DNA of 64,000 bases from Terebella lapidaria. Its lineage: Eukaryota; Annelida; Polychaeta; Terebellida; Terebellidae. Positions 1 to 12,039 of this stretch are shown in pieces. Below the pieces are notes generated by a model, which did not search any database, was not told where the DNA came from, and saw only the letters and a program-made list of their open reading frames with translations. Numbering within the stretch: the stretch's first letter is position 1; every line of letters begins with the position of its first letter. The stretch spans positions 16,262,868-16,326,867 of the forward strand of contig OX424555.1 of NCBI GenBank assembly GCA_949152475.1. The letters run 5' to 3'. The position numbers and the translations under genes were made by a program.

Positions 1-72
1 ATATCCTCGTTTGACACTGAAATGGCCTTCTTGAGACCAAAGTGCCGTTAAACTTTATTCCTTCTTCTTCCA
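1..72 (+). mobile_element. 3' tail of TTC-tailed LINE, cut by window edge
   Basis: The first bases match the terminal 70 bp shared by the many truncated LINE copies in this window: a block around TTGGCACTGAAATGGCC (here with GACACTGA), then AAAGTGCCGTTAAACTTTATT, then a TTC run. The copy's start lies outside the window. The same 3' end recurs at 1.7, 3.8, 4.06, 12.0, 15.9, 16.2, 20.8, 22.2 and 23.8 kb. Confidence 0.85.
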
Positions 73-679
73 TCACAGACTGTGTTGTCGAAAGCGTTTT
101 TCTCGAACTCAGTTAGCAAAACCCTGTTGTCTACGTCACCACCAGCTCTTCCTATGTGACAGTCAACGAGTCAGTGTAACGTATAAATTTATTTGATATA
201 ACTCAAATTCAATGGAATTGATCAACATATTATTCCACTCCGCTCCCATCTTTCATTTTCTGGCTCAGTTTGTGTTTGTTGTTGTGAGGAGCAAGAGCCG
301 CACATTAGTCGGACTTGTCAGGTTCAGAATTGGAACTGCCCTCTTCATCTGGAATTACCTCACACTCGTTATTATCCTCAAACTCACACTCGTCATACAT
401 CTCCTAATAGACCTGGAGCCTTAGTTCTGTAGCAGATAAGAATAATTCTAATTTCCTTCATTGTCGCGCATAAATTTACATCAAATATAGCGTGTGACCC
501 TGAAATGTCTTGAATACACTCTACATGTAACAGGCTAAGGCTACAATCGGAAACAGTGTTCACGCTACACTGTAAGTAACCATTTAATAAAAAGCAGTAG
601 ATGTAAAACACATAGTAAAACAAATCGGATACCTGCTTGCCTTCACACCCTATGAGGCATGTGTCTGGAGTAACGAAAC
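73..679. other. Unassigned AT-rich stretch
   Basis: Short open frames on both strands show no recognisable motif and overlap one another. I see no gene, RNA or repeat structure here. Confidence 0.5.
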
Positions 680-1180
680 TGACTGACTCGATATGTGGCG
701 GATCTCTACTAGCTAACTCGGGAGTGTGGAGGATCGCTGCCGACTGACTGAAAGTGTGGAGGATCACAGCCAGCTGACTCGGGAGTATGGATGATTGCAG
801 CTAGTCGACTTGGGAGTGTGAAATATCACAGACAGTCAACTCGGAATATGGAGGATCACAGCCAATCGACTCACAGTTGACTCAGGGTGTGGAGGATCAT
901 AGCCATTTGACTTAGAGTGTGGAGAATCGCAGTCAGTTGATTCAGAGTGTGGAGGATCGCTGTCAGTTAACTCGGAGTGTGGAGGATCGCTGTCAGTTAA
1001 CTCGGAGTGTGGAGGATCATAGCCATTTGACTTAGAGTGTGGAGAATCACTGTCAGTTAACTCGGAGTGTGGAGGATCACTGCCATTTGATTCAGAGTGT
1101 GAAAGATCGCTGCCAGTCAAGTCAAGAGTGTAGAGAATCACTGTCAGTCAACTCAGGAGTGTGGAGGATCGCAGTCAGTA
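680..1180. repeat. Minisatellite, about 30-bp unit
   Basis: About 15 imperfect copies of a unit built from GAGTGTGGAGGATC followed by a variable block such as GCTGTCAGTTAACTCG. Because the unit is a multiple of three, an antisense frame stays open and gives a repetitive Ser/Asp/Pro/His peptide. I regard that frame as a by-product of the repeat. Confidence 0.9.
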
Positions 1181-1420
1181 AACGTAATTACCTACAGGAG
1201 CACCATTACATGTGCATATCACCTGTTTGATACACAGTATTGGTTGTACAATACAGTGTGTGGACGTAGATTACATGTACCATTGCAATTTTCCCGAGAC
1301 AAGTCTATAAACACAGAACCAATACCCAAGTACAGATTATTCCGTTATCCAATCTCTAAGTCCAGTGTCGAGCAAAATCGAGAAAAATGGAACTTCGGGA
1401 AACCCCCATATATGGCCATA

Positions 1421-1752
1421 AGGGTGTGTGTGTTGCCTATCGAGAGTGGCTGACTTTAGAACATGTCCTGGTACATTGTCAAGATTTGGCTGACACTCGT
1501 CACATGTTTTATGAGTGTCAGTCAGTATATGATGTTTTTAATGAAGGTAATATTTGTGAAATCATCAATTTCATTCGGGACATTGGAGTATATTTTCATT
1601 TCTAGACATGTAGTCTACTATTCTAGTCATTACATTTGTGAGTGCACCCCCACACGGCAGAGTGAAACCACTTTTTCTGAAGCCTTCTTGAGCCCAAAGT
1701 GCCGTTAAGCTTTATTTCTTCTTCTTCTTCTTTTTCTTCTTCTTCTCCTTCT
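1421..1752 (+). mobile_element. 5'-truncated TTC-tailed LINE copy
   Basis: This matches the 3' part of the long copy at 22742-23805. It starts in the segment for the C-terminal Cys/His tail (CREW..EHVLVHCQD type) and runs through the 3' UTR into a long TTC/TTTC tract. The UTR middle is diverged or replaced, so this is an older or recombined copy. No intact ORF remains. Confidence 0.8.
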
Positions 1753-2778
1753 GAAGCCTAAACATGTTTTTTATCTAAATCTAACTGGTAACATTGCATG
1801 AACTGGGATGCACTTTGAAACTTTAAAATGGGATAATCGGTTTCTGAAATTCGTTATCAATCAATTGGCCAGCATATATTAGATGACATAGCACGGCTAC
1901 AACCCCCCAAAATACGTCCGCAGGACCCCGCAGTGGAGTTTGAACATACCATAAAAACACACAATGTGAACTAATTGTTTACATCTACGCTGACATAAAC
2001 AAAGACATGAATTTCCTTATACTGTCGTTATTTGCAAGACAAAAAAAATCGAACTGAATACTTGGAGTTTCATCACTATAATATACCATACTTATACGAA
2101 TTTCAAGTGATAGGATTGTGTATTTCTCTATATTTTCAGCTATTTTTGTTAATTTTGCATCACTGCATGGAAACTGTTCCGTGCGAGAATATTTTTAAAA
2201 TCCGATTTTCAATGTGAAATTTAGTTTGTGTGCGCATTTTGCACTGATCACTTTCAACCAGAAAACGATTATTCCATTTTAACACATTTTCAATGATACC
2301 GTCGACCACATGGAATGAAATGACACCATTTTCGAAAATGTGGTTTTCATCATATCCTTACTTCTAATCGTGCTAGAATCATAACCTTAGTGTCTAAGCT
2401 GATGTGTCTCAGGTCAATTGGTGTTATCAATTTGATAAAATGCTTGTTGATGACTGATAGGTTTTGCATTGATACATGATGCAAACTATAATCACCATTG
2501 CACAGTGCATGTACATGTATTGCATTACTTGTATTGGAGTTGCATGTATGCATAATATTTTATGTTTGCATATACCAACCTCTTGATTCCAAACATATGT
2601 TTCATTGACGAATTGATGGAGCAAGAATACATACCTGCAAAAGTTCCATGATGAAATTCTTCACCTTGTGCCACACATCATGCTGATGGGTTATTCCTTG
2701 GTATTTCTCTTCTTTTCCTGGACGAGTTAAAAGTAGTTGTTGGATGAGCTTTGGCATTGTCAACTGACAAGCAGGCAT
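1753..2778. other. Unassigned AT-rich stretch
   Basis: No supported gene. The open frames are short, overlap, and lack domain signatures. Confidence 0.5.
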
Positions 2779-3330
2779 TTCTAAGTGACATGTATATTTA
2801 TGTACCCAGTACTCGCTCATCAAATCTTATTTGAACGTGTTGGTCCGTGACAGCTTCTGCCACTCGTTAGGGGCTATATTCCACTTTGGCCCGCGTGCAT
2901 CCACCCCAGCTTCTCTATGTTGATACTTTTGTAATTCGCTTCCCGTGAGCCCACCACATCCAGTGATATGATTCAGTTTGTATGGATATTGTTGTAATTC
3001 GCTTCCCGTGAGCACACCACATCCAGTGATATGATTCAGTTTGTATGGATATTGTTGAACCCCGATAAACGAAATGTCCAGGCGTTCTAAGTGACATGTA
3101 TATTTATGTACCCAGTACTCGCTCATCAAATCTTATTTGAACGTGTTGGTCCGTGACAGCTTCTGCCACTCGTTAGGGGCTATATTCCACTTTGGCCCGC
3201 GTGCATCCACCCCAGCTTCTCGATGTTGATACTTTTGTAATTCGCTTCCCGTGAGCCCACCACATCCAGTGATATGATTCAGTTTGTATGGATATTGTTG
3301 AACCCCGATAAACGAAATGTCCAGGCGTTA
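2779..3330. repeat. Tandem duplication of about 300 bp with nested 62-bp duplication
   Basis: The segment beginning TTCTAAGTGACATGTATATT at about 2779 recurs at about 3085. Both copies continue through TCATCAAATCTTATTTGAAC and TGACAGCTTCTGCCACTCG. Inside the first unit, a 62-bp block beginning GTAATTCGCTTCCCGTGAGC is itself doubled (about 2931-2992 and 2993-3055). Each unit ends with AACGAAATGTCCAGGCG, which belongs to the LINE 3' region, so the duplication appears to include a LINE junction. Confidence 0.85.
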
Positions 3331-3820
3331 TCAACTGGTCATATCACGGCTCGTATAGAGCATACATACCTAACTCAGGGTTACCTGCTCGGGGGGGGGG
3401 GGGGGGGCTGTGTGTGTGCCCTGTCGAGAGTGGCTGACGGTTGAGCATGTCCTGGTACATTGTCAAGATTTGTCTGACACTCGTCGCTTGTTTTACGAGT
3501 GTCAGTCCATCTACGAGGTTCTCAAGGATTTTATTTATAAATGTTTTCAATGATTTTATTTACAAAATCCTCAATTTCCTTTGGCAAATTGGGGTATATT
3601 TCTATTTTTAGACATATAAATTCTAGTCAACGCCTTTGAGTCTAAATCTAGTCATCAATTCTTCACCACCAACCTTGTAAGCTTTTACTGTTCACTACAA
3701 ATTTTTAATTGTATAACTTGCGGTTTTATCATTCTTGATACTACTTTTATATCCTTGTTTGGCTCTGAAATGGCCTTCTTGAGCCCAAAGTGCCGTTAAG
3801 CTTTATTCCTTCTTCTTCGG
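3300..3820 (+). mobile_element. 5'-truncated TTC-tailed LINE copy with poly(G) tract
   Basis: This copy covers the end of the RT/RNase H ORF (AACGAAATGTCCAGGCGT, then GAGAGTGGCTGACGGTTGAGC, then CATGTCCTGGTACATTGTC), the 3' UTR and the TTC tail. A run of about 16 G interrupts the coding part near 3392-3407, where other copies read CCATGGGGAGGAGGCC. It is a decayed copy. Confidence 0.85.
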
Positions 3821-4062
3821 GAAATTGGGGTATATTTTTATTTTGAGACAGTATGTCTGCAAATCTAGTCAACTCGTTTGAGTCCAGCTCTAGTCATCAA
3901 TACTTTCACCATTAATCTTGTAGGCTTTACCGTTCACTAGAAATTTTTAATTGTAGAACTTGTGGTCTTATCATTTTGATACTACTTTTATATGCTCCTT
4001 TGGCACTGAAATCGCCTTCTGGAGCCCAAAGTGCCGTTAAACTTCATTCCTTCTTCTTCGTA
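3821..4062 (+). mobile_element. Second LINE 3' end abutting the previous copy
   Basis: This starts at GGGAAATTGGGGTATAT, directly after the TTC tail of the preceding copy, and runs through the same 3' UTR to AAAGTGCCGTTAAACTTCATT plus TTC repeats. Head-to-tail placement shows a second insertion at or in the tail of the first, or a tandem duplication. Confidence 0.85.
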
Positions 4063-6763
4063 CGGATATCCATCAGGGAATAGGTGCAGTATTGCACACA
4101 ATACCCTGGGAAATCATACCTGCCATCCCCATACACCACAAGCGGTTCCGTTACCTTGTCTAGTTTTCGCCAATAGCCTGACGAACATACTTTTCTTGGA
4201 TTATAAACATACCATCACGGAAACAAACTATTGATATATTAATGTGTTACTACTATAAAATGTACGTATAATATGGCTTCGTTAGTGTACGTATAATGTG
4301 GCTTCGTTAGTTTTTGCCATGTTTAAGTCATGTGCATGTAAACAAAAAAATATGTTCCACAAAGCAACTCCTTCCCTATAACGAACTTGTGCCCATTGGG
4401 CATTATAAGCCTAATATTTCATACTGTAATGGTGTTGGTAGCACAGTGAATATAGACAAGAATTTTTGCACTCTTGAACTTAAACAAATTTGGATGCCCG
4501 CAATTCCCCGACATATCCAAGATTCAAAAAAAGGGCTTTCACATAGCTATTGCCGGAGAACAAATGGCAAATACGAACCATGAGGTTCCTGGCCTTCATC
4601 CCGAACAGGTTGGGCTGCGACAATCATATTCCCCTCTGATGTTTGTCGCTGTGAGAACAACGCCACTTGACCATCATGCATGTGGCATACATGGTGGTGG
4701 TGTAGACAAGCGACTCGTCATAAGATGTACAAGTTGTCCCAAATGCCGTGTGTAGTAACTGCAGAACTGCCCATTCGAACGCAATGCACTCTTGCTCATG
4801 TCTGGCTGCCTGCTTTGCTTATGTTGTAGACAAGGCAGGTGTTATACAGCACTCTTGTTCGGCTTTAAGCAGGTTCGGGGTCACCCAAGTTCTCCCAAGA
4901 TACATTGGGAAAACTAATGTTGTTCACGTCATCCACACTGGTAACAGATTATAATACATATGTAAATTACTACTCATGAAGGATATATTTAGGCTATAGG
5001 TATATTCCAGGTTTTTGGATTGGCTTCGTATCTGCGTATTCATTTATGACCTACTCGTGTCCGCTGGAGGCACCCAAAAGCACTTTTTGTTCATCATGGT
5101 CCTCAGATATATTGGAGGCATCGGCAACATCCATGAATAATTCGATCCTGATGAGAAAATTAATTGAGCACTCAGCAGTGTGACACCAAATTCATGATAA
5201 AATTGGTCAGTTATCAATTTTTGCTTTGTAATGATGTATCACTTTTAAGAATCTGCGTACACGTATATACGAGCGCAAGGGACCGCTAAAAATTAGACGG
5301 CGGGGGGTCTATGTTTGAACTCAGTTCAGTTAGGACTCAATTCAGTTAGGATTTTGGCACTTGAAGTGTCATTAGTAGCCACTGTGAAAGTATATCCTTG
5401 AGATGTTATAATAAATTTGGCAAAATTTAAGGCGGAATAGTCAAAGATGCCAAAGAAACACCACAACCAGAATATTATATCATACTTTATACGATAACAC
5501 CACAACCCAAATACCGAATATCGTCACCAATGATGTATTGGTTGGCGAGGATGGCACACATACTAGGCCTTATAAAATGTGTTGTTCGGAAATACTACAG
5601 CCACATGGTGACGTGATGGTTCAGCATCACCATACTCATCCACATTCAATCCACATTCTTAATTCTCAAAAAAGCTCTTAATATTCTTCATTGCATTTTC
5701 ATTGTCTGGTTTGGCACTGAAATGACCTTCAAACTTTATTTATTCTTCTTATTTTGTTTGTTCTATTCCCAATTGTTTACAAGAAATCTCAGCAACACTC
5801 TATTGTATTGATAACTTTCCAGGAAAGATTGGTTCTGAGTACATTTGCACATTTGCTGGGCGGAAACCAAATGTTTGAAAATATGTCTGGCCCTCAAGAC
5901 CAAGTAGTATAGATGCAATAGCATATTTACTTTCCGTATCTCTGGTGCACCAAACAGGGATGATTTACATGGAATATACATGCGGTTGTAAATACCGTGT
6001 ATGTTGAAATAAAATACACTACTCCATCAAAATGGAAATTCCTGTATGATCATGTTCACTGCACATGATGGGAGTGGCACTCTAGTTTCTTTATCGATGA
6101 CCCCAAGCACCATCAAACCATTATTGTCGATAGCCCATGTACCGATGGAGACAGAACAACATTTATTTTAAATTGTATGTTTCTTCTCTGTACTTGCCAT
6201 ATTAGTAGTTAAGCTCCCATATATTCATTTATATTCTGTGACTATTCGTCTGTCATGTTCTTGCTTGTACTGGTAGTATGCAGCCTGAAACATCCAAACA
6301 GTGTTCCAAAGTATGAATTTACTTACCTTCACAGAATCTTGTGAGCAAAATCGTCAGAGATTTCGGCTTCTGTAATTTCGCTGTTTTATCGAACATGTCA
6401 AAATTGAAATTCATATGCAGTGATTTCAGTGGTGATCTTGAATTCAACCTTCAATAACCTTGAAAGATCAATGCAGCAACTTTTTCTTTTGATCATTTAT
6501 TTCAAGTGGAGTCACGTAATACATTCAGCAATGTATTACGTGCAGCAACTTTATTGGGGATTACATGCAGCAACTCTGTTGGGGGAAAAAACAGTTGTGG
6601 CTTAAGATTTTACATTTCTCTGGTTATCTTTTTAGCCCTCGCTCTAGTTTTTTCACAGTTTTAAACTTTTTGACACAGTTCTAAACACTTATCGAAACAC
6701 TGCCAACGTCATGATGATATCAATTGATACGAAGATTTGTAGCGACAGCCAGCCATACTAGGT
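4063..6763. other. No supported gene; decayed LINE tail near 5707
   Basis: No gene is supported. A diverged LINE tail (GTTTGGCACTGAAATGACC, then AAACTTTATTTATTC) lies at about 5707-5756. A short direct duplication of GTACGTATAATATGGCTTCG occurs at about 4262-4310. The rest is AT-rich. Confidence 0.5.
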
Positions 6764-6890
6764 CTAGTTTATCACCAATTTAGATATGTAACGTTTGGAC
6801 AAGTACATGCCACTGCATAAGGAAAACCATGTCAACAACAATAAATTGACCACTCCGTTCTGGTTCAGCCCTATTTTAGTATAATGGGGT

Positions 6891-7199
6891 TTACCTTGGC
6901 GCGTCTTTTTTAGTGCAATCGACAACCTTTTTTTGGTGATTTTCTGTTGTTGAAGGCACTGAGCAAGGTCGGCACAGCCGTGGGTGTGAGTGTTTTTCTT
7001 TTCCGGTATGGAATCCCAGCATGAAGGTCGATGTGTCTTGCTCGAAACAATCAGAGCTAAAATGGTCCGAACATAAAACACTGCTCGCGGTGGGTTCTGC
7101 ACGAGTCCGTCTGTCCTCGGGAAAGTGATGCAAACTTATTTGCAACGTGGCAGCATGCTGCACCCACCGGCGAAGCATCTTTTTACCATCACTGATCAA
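6891..7199 (-). pseudogene. THAP-domain remnant
   Basis: The minus-strand translation contains SLHHFPEDRRTR, then LCSDHFSSDCFE, then a short stretch to a VPS motif. This resembles the THAP zinc-finger core: the FP motif, the Cys-x2-His pair with HF, and a C-terminal proline-containing VPT-like motif. The first Cys pair of the C2CH finger and a credible start are not in the same frame, so the domain is probably broken by indels. THAP domains bind DNA and occur both in P-type transposases and in host transcription regulators; which applies here cannot be told. No adjacent catalytic domain was seen. Confidence 0.5.
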
Positions 7200-8949
7200 T
7201 CGTTAAGAAGAAAACACATACTACAACGACTAATGCAATAGAAATCCATTTTGTCATCATGGCCATGTGTATTCCCCTTTTACGTCACTTCCGGTTTGGC
7301 AAGATGGTGAGATTGAGGTTTTGGCAGCAAATTTGAATTAACATAAAGATTATACTTCCTCACTTGTCGGTGGTTAACCTCGGCCCATATTATCAGAATT
7401 GTCAACCTGGAACTATCATAAATGAAATGATACCACTTTATGGTGCACTTTAAACCATTGAACGTAACTTTGACCACTATTAAATTTGCCAGATAGTCCG
7501 GAATGAAATATTTTCTTGAAAACTTTACTTTACTTACTTATAAAGCAATTGATGATGCAGGGTTACATAAAAGTATCTGTTTATCATAAATATCAGGCAA
7601 TCGAATCAGGCGATATTAGCTAATCAATATTATTACCACGGTGTCCCCGATGTCCACACTGCCGAAGTGTCGAGTGCAATAGTGAACCTACAAAACATGC
7701 GCTTGGATAAATGACGGTTGGAAAAATTCCCCTGCGCAAAAATATTCCATGATATTTATCAACAAGATTAAAGATGGCATATCGGAGTACCACCTTGTGA
7801 ATTATTTGTCCACCAAATGTTGGTTTTCATATTTAGCTGAACAATATATTTTACAAGCAAATCCTTGAAGGCTTGGTCATCAACTATTTCGGAACAGAAT
7901 CTCTCGAAATATGTCATATTTGTGAATTGCTCTTTTGGCGATATAAGTCAAGTGCGTCATCGGATTGCACTCTCATAACGATGGCTGCCTTGAGTTCGGG
8001 AAGGTCGTTCATTATCAGGTCACGGGCGACCGTCGTTTTACGTACGTACTTTCTTTTAGGTACGTACTTGGAAGGACGTACGATCGTACCTCGAACGACG
8101 CTGGCAGCAATTCTTGATATATGTGATTGGGGGAGTCCTCTAAAATGTCATTACTTTCACAATTGCGATTGGTTGACCGTGTTGTATATTCTGCGGCAAT
8201 GCTGGGCTATATTTAGAAACCGGAAATTGTAATGACTATGGCACGTGGGTTTTCATTTCTGGGTTTTCCTGAAATGAAAACCAAGTGTCAATATTGTTTG
8301 GTGGAGTGCAGCTAGATGGAGTGCAGCTAGAATCATTAAATATGGTAGTTTATGTACATCAGGATCTCGGGTTTCATTTGACACCAACATTGCAATGATT
8401 CTATTGCATATTACTGAAATATCACGAGTTAAAGAACAATCCTCATCAACCCAAAACTGAGCGTACTTCGTTTCAGGTACGAACGTATTTCGATTTCGAT
8501 TTGTTATTCTTTCAGGTTTACTAGTTAACAAGATAATGGTGAAAACTTCCTTGTATGATCTGATGTTCATAATCAATCATAGATTTGTTGAAAACTACAG
8601 ACACAGAGCCAATCTTAACCCTTTCCATACCGACTGAGGCCATACCGAAGGGGGGGGGGGGTATCTGTTACAGTCCTTCATTATCCCGTTTCCAACGTAT
8701 AAAATGTTTCAATTTGCTAGACTGCCTACATCAATAATATATGGATTTTATTTATTTACAGGTTGGTATGTTTTCCAGTTGTAAATATGACTCATCACAT
8801 TGTATTTATGTGTTTTGTGACGGGGGGGGGGGGGGGGTGGGCACGACATACATCGTATGTATGTATGTATTTGTGAGTTGTAAATATTTGTTTTGTTTTT
8901 TTTAAAATTCGTTTCATGTGAGATGTATATAAATCCCAACTACACCGTT
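7200..8949. other. No supported gene; ACGTAC-rich patch
   Basis: A cluster of CGTACGTAC and GTACGTACTT motifs, many self-complementary, lies at about 8038-8100. Two G runs (about 8650-8661 and 8822-8837) bracket the stretch before the next gene. An open frame at 7873-8232 has no recognisable domain and I do not call it. Confidence 0.5.
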
Positions 8950-9892
8950 ATGGCAGATCTGACCTTCGAGTTGTTGGATGCCATATTCTTGCACAGGCAA
9001 GGGATACGCAACGGAAGATTTCTTGACATCAAAGCTGGGCGAGCCAAGTTTGCCAAACTATGGTCTGGAAGACATCATCCCTTGTACAGGGAACTTGAAG
9101 TTAGTGATGCACTGATGTTGGAACGAGTTCCTGAGGAACTGTTCCCGTTTGTGATGAATCAATCTTAGTGATGAGCCATCAACTTCTGAGGGAGCTGACT
9201 TTCGGCTGGAGGAGATAAATCGACAGGTACAGTACTGGCTGCCGAGCGTACCTTCCACACAGGATTGGAAATTGGCCTGCTGCAATTTTGATGAATTATC
9301 TAAATTAAGGAACATCATTTTCAAACAAATGGGAATTGAGGATCCAAAATTGAGATGTTCAAAATATGTCCAGAACATCGACGAGGGGATCAATGGCTTT
9401 AGAGCAGATTTGCGGGAGCAGCATTATCTGTCATCCCCAAATACTCCAGAGGTCCACAGGTCATTGGATGGCAAGGCGCTGGATTCAGAGTTGAAACATT
9501 TCTGCCAAAATGCTAGAGAGATTCGTGCTCATTATGTTCAATCCTTCCTGGAGTATGAGGCTGTGGCAGGAGAGGGGAAAGCAAGACCGCCTTCCTTCTC
9601 AGTTAGACCGCTGTTTGTGCACAACGAAGAACGTCTGAAATACACTGCCATTGAAAACGAGACAGTTGCAGAGATCAAGACACTGGTCGATGAAGGTATT
9701 GAGTCGATTGCAGACAATATTGTACGAGACGCTCTACGGAACACATGGACTGATGTAACAAAACCTTCAAGTAAATCGTCAAAACAGGTGTTGCTGCTTT
9801 TCTACTACGAACTGCATGTCTACATGGCATATGACCAAGCTGACAATCTAAATGACACAAGCAGTGATTTGGGCGATATTGAAGATTCATGA
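8950..9892 (+). pseudogene. Orphan single-exon gene with one frameshift
   Basis: The start MADLTFELLDAIF follows a good ATG context (GTTATGG). That frame runs to a stop after MNQS (about 9168). One base over, the frame continues without a break (LSDEPSTSEGAD, then QYWLPSVPSTQDWKLACCNF) and stays open to 9892, where it ends with an acidic tail (DLGDIEDS). Together these suggest a roughly 310-residue protein interrupted by one small indel near 9165. The composition is ordinary for a soluble, helix-rich protein with several charged segments. I see no signal peptide or membrane segment. I do not recognise the family. Poly(A) signals AATAAA follow at 9920 and 9957. It could be a host gene with a sequencing indel or a passenger ORF of the surrounding transposon debris. 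Confidence 0.6.
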
Positions 9893-9919
9893 CTTTCGTT
9901 GTGCCAAGAAAAAAGTGAC

Positions 9920-9962
9920 AATAAATTTGAAGACATTTCTTGCATAATATTCCTTTAATAAA
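9920..9962 (+). terminator. Poly(A) signals of the 8950 gene
   Basis: Two canonical AATAAA hexamers, at 9920-9925 and 9957-9962, lie 28-70 bp after the stop at 9892. This supports a transcribed + strand unit ending here. Confidence 0.5.
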
Positions 9963-10189
9963 GATTCATATGCACAATTGCTTTACAATATAATAAGTAC
10001 AATTTCATATGTACATGTAGTTTGAACGAAATGTCTACAAAGAAGTTGGAATGTCCGTTCTGAACAAAGAACAAACTATAACTTGTCTATTCAAGTGTCA
10101 TAAATGTACATGGTTACATGTAACAAACTAAATACAAAAGACCGGTAAGAACACATGCCATTAAAGTGCAGCTTTTAAAAGAAAAAGCA

Positions 10190-10402
10190 TTATGAACATT
10201 TCTGACAAAAGTAATCTTTGGAATCAACATCCTCTGCAGTCCACCCAATGCAAAATCTATGAACCCACGTGCCACATAACTTCTTTTCTCCATTTTCACA
10301 CCCGATCCATCTGCCTTTAGCACTGGACTCGTTGTCTTCAGTTTCATTGTATGCGTCATTACATATTTCATAGTAGACATCCATCGACGTAGAAAAATAC
10401 AA
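10190..10402 (-). pseudogene. PHD-like zinc finger fragment
   Basis: The minus-strand frame ends GRWIGC, a short spacer with C, then GTWVHRFCIGW, then DYFCQKCS and stop. The order Cys ... Cys-x3-W-x-His-x2-Cys ... Cys-x2-Cys with a WxH core is that of the C-terminal part of PHD-type fingers found at the ends of many invertebrate transposon proteins. It lies downstream, on the same strand, of the SWIM and C2H2-like fragments at 11.2-12.9 kb and could be the C-terminus of the same protein. The 5' boundary is uncertain. Confidence 0.55.
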
Positions 10403-11218
10403 AATTAGTTTGACATTGGTAGCTCGATTGTAACCGGAGTTATAACGATTTCCCCTTATTAATTGACGTTTTGTGGGACCTGACCTTACTTTTCTACCTT
10501 GACCTTAAATTTTAATTTTGTAATTTTCTACGTACAATTCCATGCTTTAATTATTTTGCAAAAATAATCAAAATTGAAGGCACAGTGGACAGAAATACGT
10601 TTTCACATGTATCCGAAAACTTGACCTTTCGTCTAACCCTTAAATTTTCAAGGTCTACCTCTTGGAAAGACTATGAACCCTACATTCAAGTGTGACATGA
10701 CATACACATACGAAAGGTTTTTGGACATAGAAAATTACAAAATTAGTTTGACGTTGACATCTCAAATATAATCTTATAGTGATTTTCCGTATTTGACCTT
10801 TTATGTAAAGTTGATCTTATTATTCGACCTTGACCTTAAATTTTATTTTGGTAATTTTCTATGTGTTAATGCACATCCCTGATCAAAATGTCATAGAAAA
10901 AAATCTTCCTTATTGAAGGCACAGGCTTAGATAGAATATTTACCCATGTTAAAGGATAGGGAAAATCTGATTTTCAAATAGTTGCCATGGCAACAATTTT
11001 CCTCGGATGTCGCCCAAAATTTAATGGGTTCTTTGGAAGATCTATATGAATGTTTTTGATTTGGAAATAATCGGATCAAAGCCCTGGATGCTAGGCTGCT
11101 AACAGACACACAAACAGACATACAAACGAACAAATATATGCAGGTTGTATATAATAATTACCTTTACGTATGGAATCAGTGTCGTAAATTGTCCCTTTCT
11201 TGGTGTGTATCTTGGCAG
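10403..11218. other. GACCTT-rich non-coding stretch
   Basis: Contains two diverged copies of a block with TGACCTT, CTACCTTGACCTTAAATTTT and TAATTTTCTA(C/T)GT (about 10470-10530 and 10790-10865). It is related in style to the GACCTTGA repeats at 31-37 kb. No ORF is supported. Confidence 0.6.
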
Positions 11219-11560
11219 TCAATTTCGGATTACTTGGACATGTGGACAGATTTCTTCTGAAGGTATTATGGATGTCATGTGCTCTAGGGAGCTATTTATA
11301 TATTTGTCCACATTAACTGGGATTCTCTTGGATGTGGACAAATACTCTAAATACTCATGCTGAAGGTTCACATTTGTTTCAGGAACAGTGCAGCTGTCGT
11401 TCAATTGATCTTCACTCTCATCTTCTGGTCTTTCGGGAACATTGCGTTGTGAGGGGTAATTGACAAAAATGTGCACTTTTGCCAACTTCTTATGCACACA
11501 CTGTGACTTGCCCTGCACACATGGACAGACATATTCCCCTGACATCAAAATGTACCGCAC
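11219..11560 (-). pseudogene. SWIM-type zinc finger fragment
   Basis: The frame reads MRYILMSGEYVCPC, then VQGKSQCVHKKLAKVHIF. This gives C-x-C-x6-C-x-H, the spacing of SWIM fingers. Upstream on the same strand (11705-11570), one base out of frame, it is preceded by ELSGRNHVVSRTWNPIAF and a segment ending KSYAKLV, which reads like the N-terminal continuation. So there is a 1-nt frameshift near 11570. SWIM fingers occur in Mutator-like and KDZ-type transposases and in some host proteins. No catalytic domain was recognised. Part of the minus-strand multidomain gene described under findings. Confidence 0.55.
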
Positions 11561-11705
11561 AACTAATCGACTAATTTGGCGTAACTTTTCGCCTTCGTGG
11601 TATTAACAGATAAATAAACGTAAGAAGAAGAATTGTATGTGGCTGCCATGATGAAAGCAATGGGATTCCACGTCCTTGACACGACATGATTACGTCCAGA
11701 CAGTT

Positions 11706-12039
11706 CACCAAAATTTGGCTGACACTCGTCGTTTGTTTTATGAGTGTCAGTCAATATATGATGCCTTCAGTGATATTAATATTTATAGAATCCTCAATTT
11801 CCTTCCGGAAATTGGGGTATATTTCTATTTTTAGACATACAATTCTAGTCAACTCGTTTGAGTCTAGATCTAGTCATCAATATGATCACAACTAATCTTG
11901 TAAGCTTTTACTGTTCACTGCAAAGTTTTAATTGTAGAACTTGCGGTTTTATCATTCTCTATACTACTTTTTTATCCTTGTTTGGCACTGAAATGGCCTT
12001 CTTGAGCCCAAAGTGCCGTTTATTTCTTCTTCTTCTTCG
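11706..12039 (+). mobile_element. TTC-tailed LINE copy inserted into minus-strand gene
   Basis: The copy begins AAATTTGGCTGACACTCGTCG and runs to AAAGTGCCGTTTATTTC plus a TTC tail. It is flanked by CCAA on both sides (CACCAAA on the left, GCCAAGAG on the right), a probable short target duplication. Removing it lets the flanking minus-strand frame continue (TEKSLG before, ELSGRN after), so it is a genuine insertion into a pre-existing coding sequence. Confidence 0.85.

Noticed and set aside
836-1141. Repetitive Ser/Asp/Pro/His peptide on the minus strand
   Set aside because: Direct product of a 30-bp minisatellite; no start context or flanking gene evidence.
680-1180. CRISPR array
   Set aside because: Unit is short and continuous without unique spacers of constant length; eukaryotic context.
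7873-8232. Plus-strand 119-codon frame over the ACGTAC cluster
   Set aside because: Composition driven by the palindromic motif; no homology recognised.
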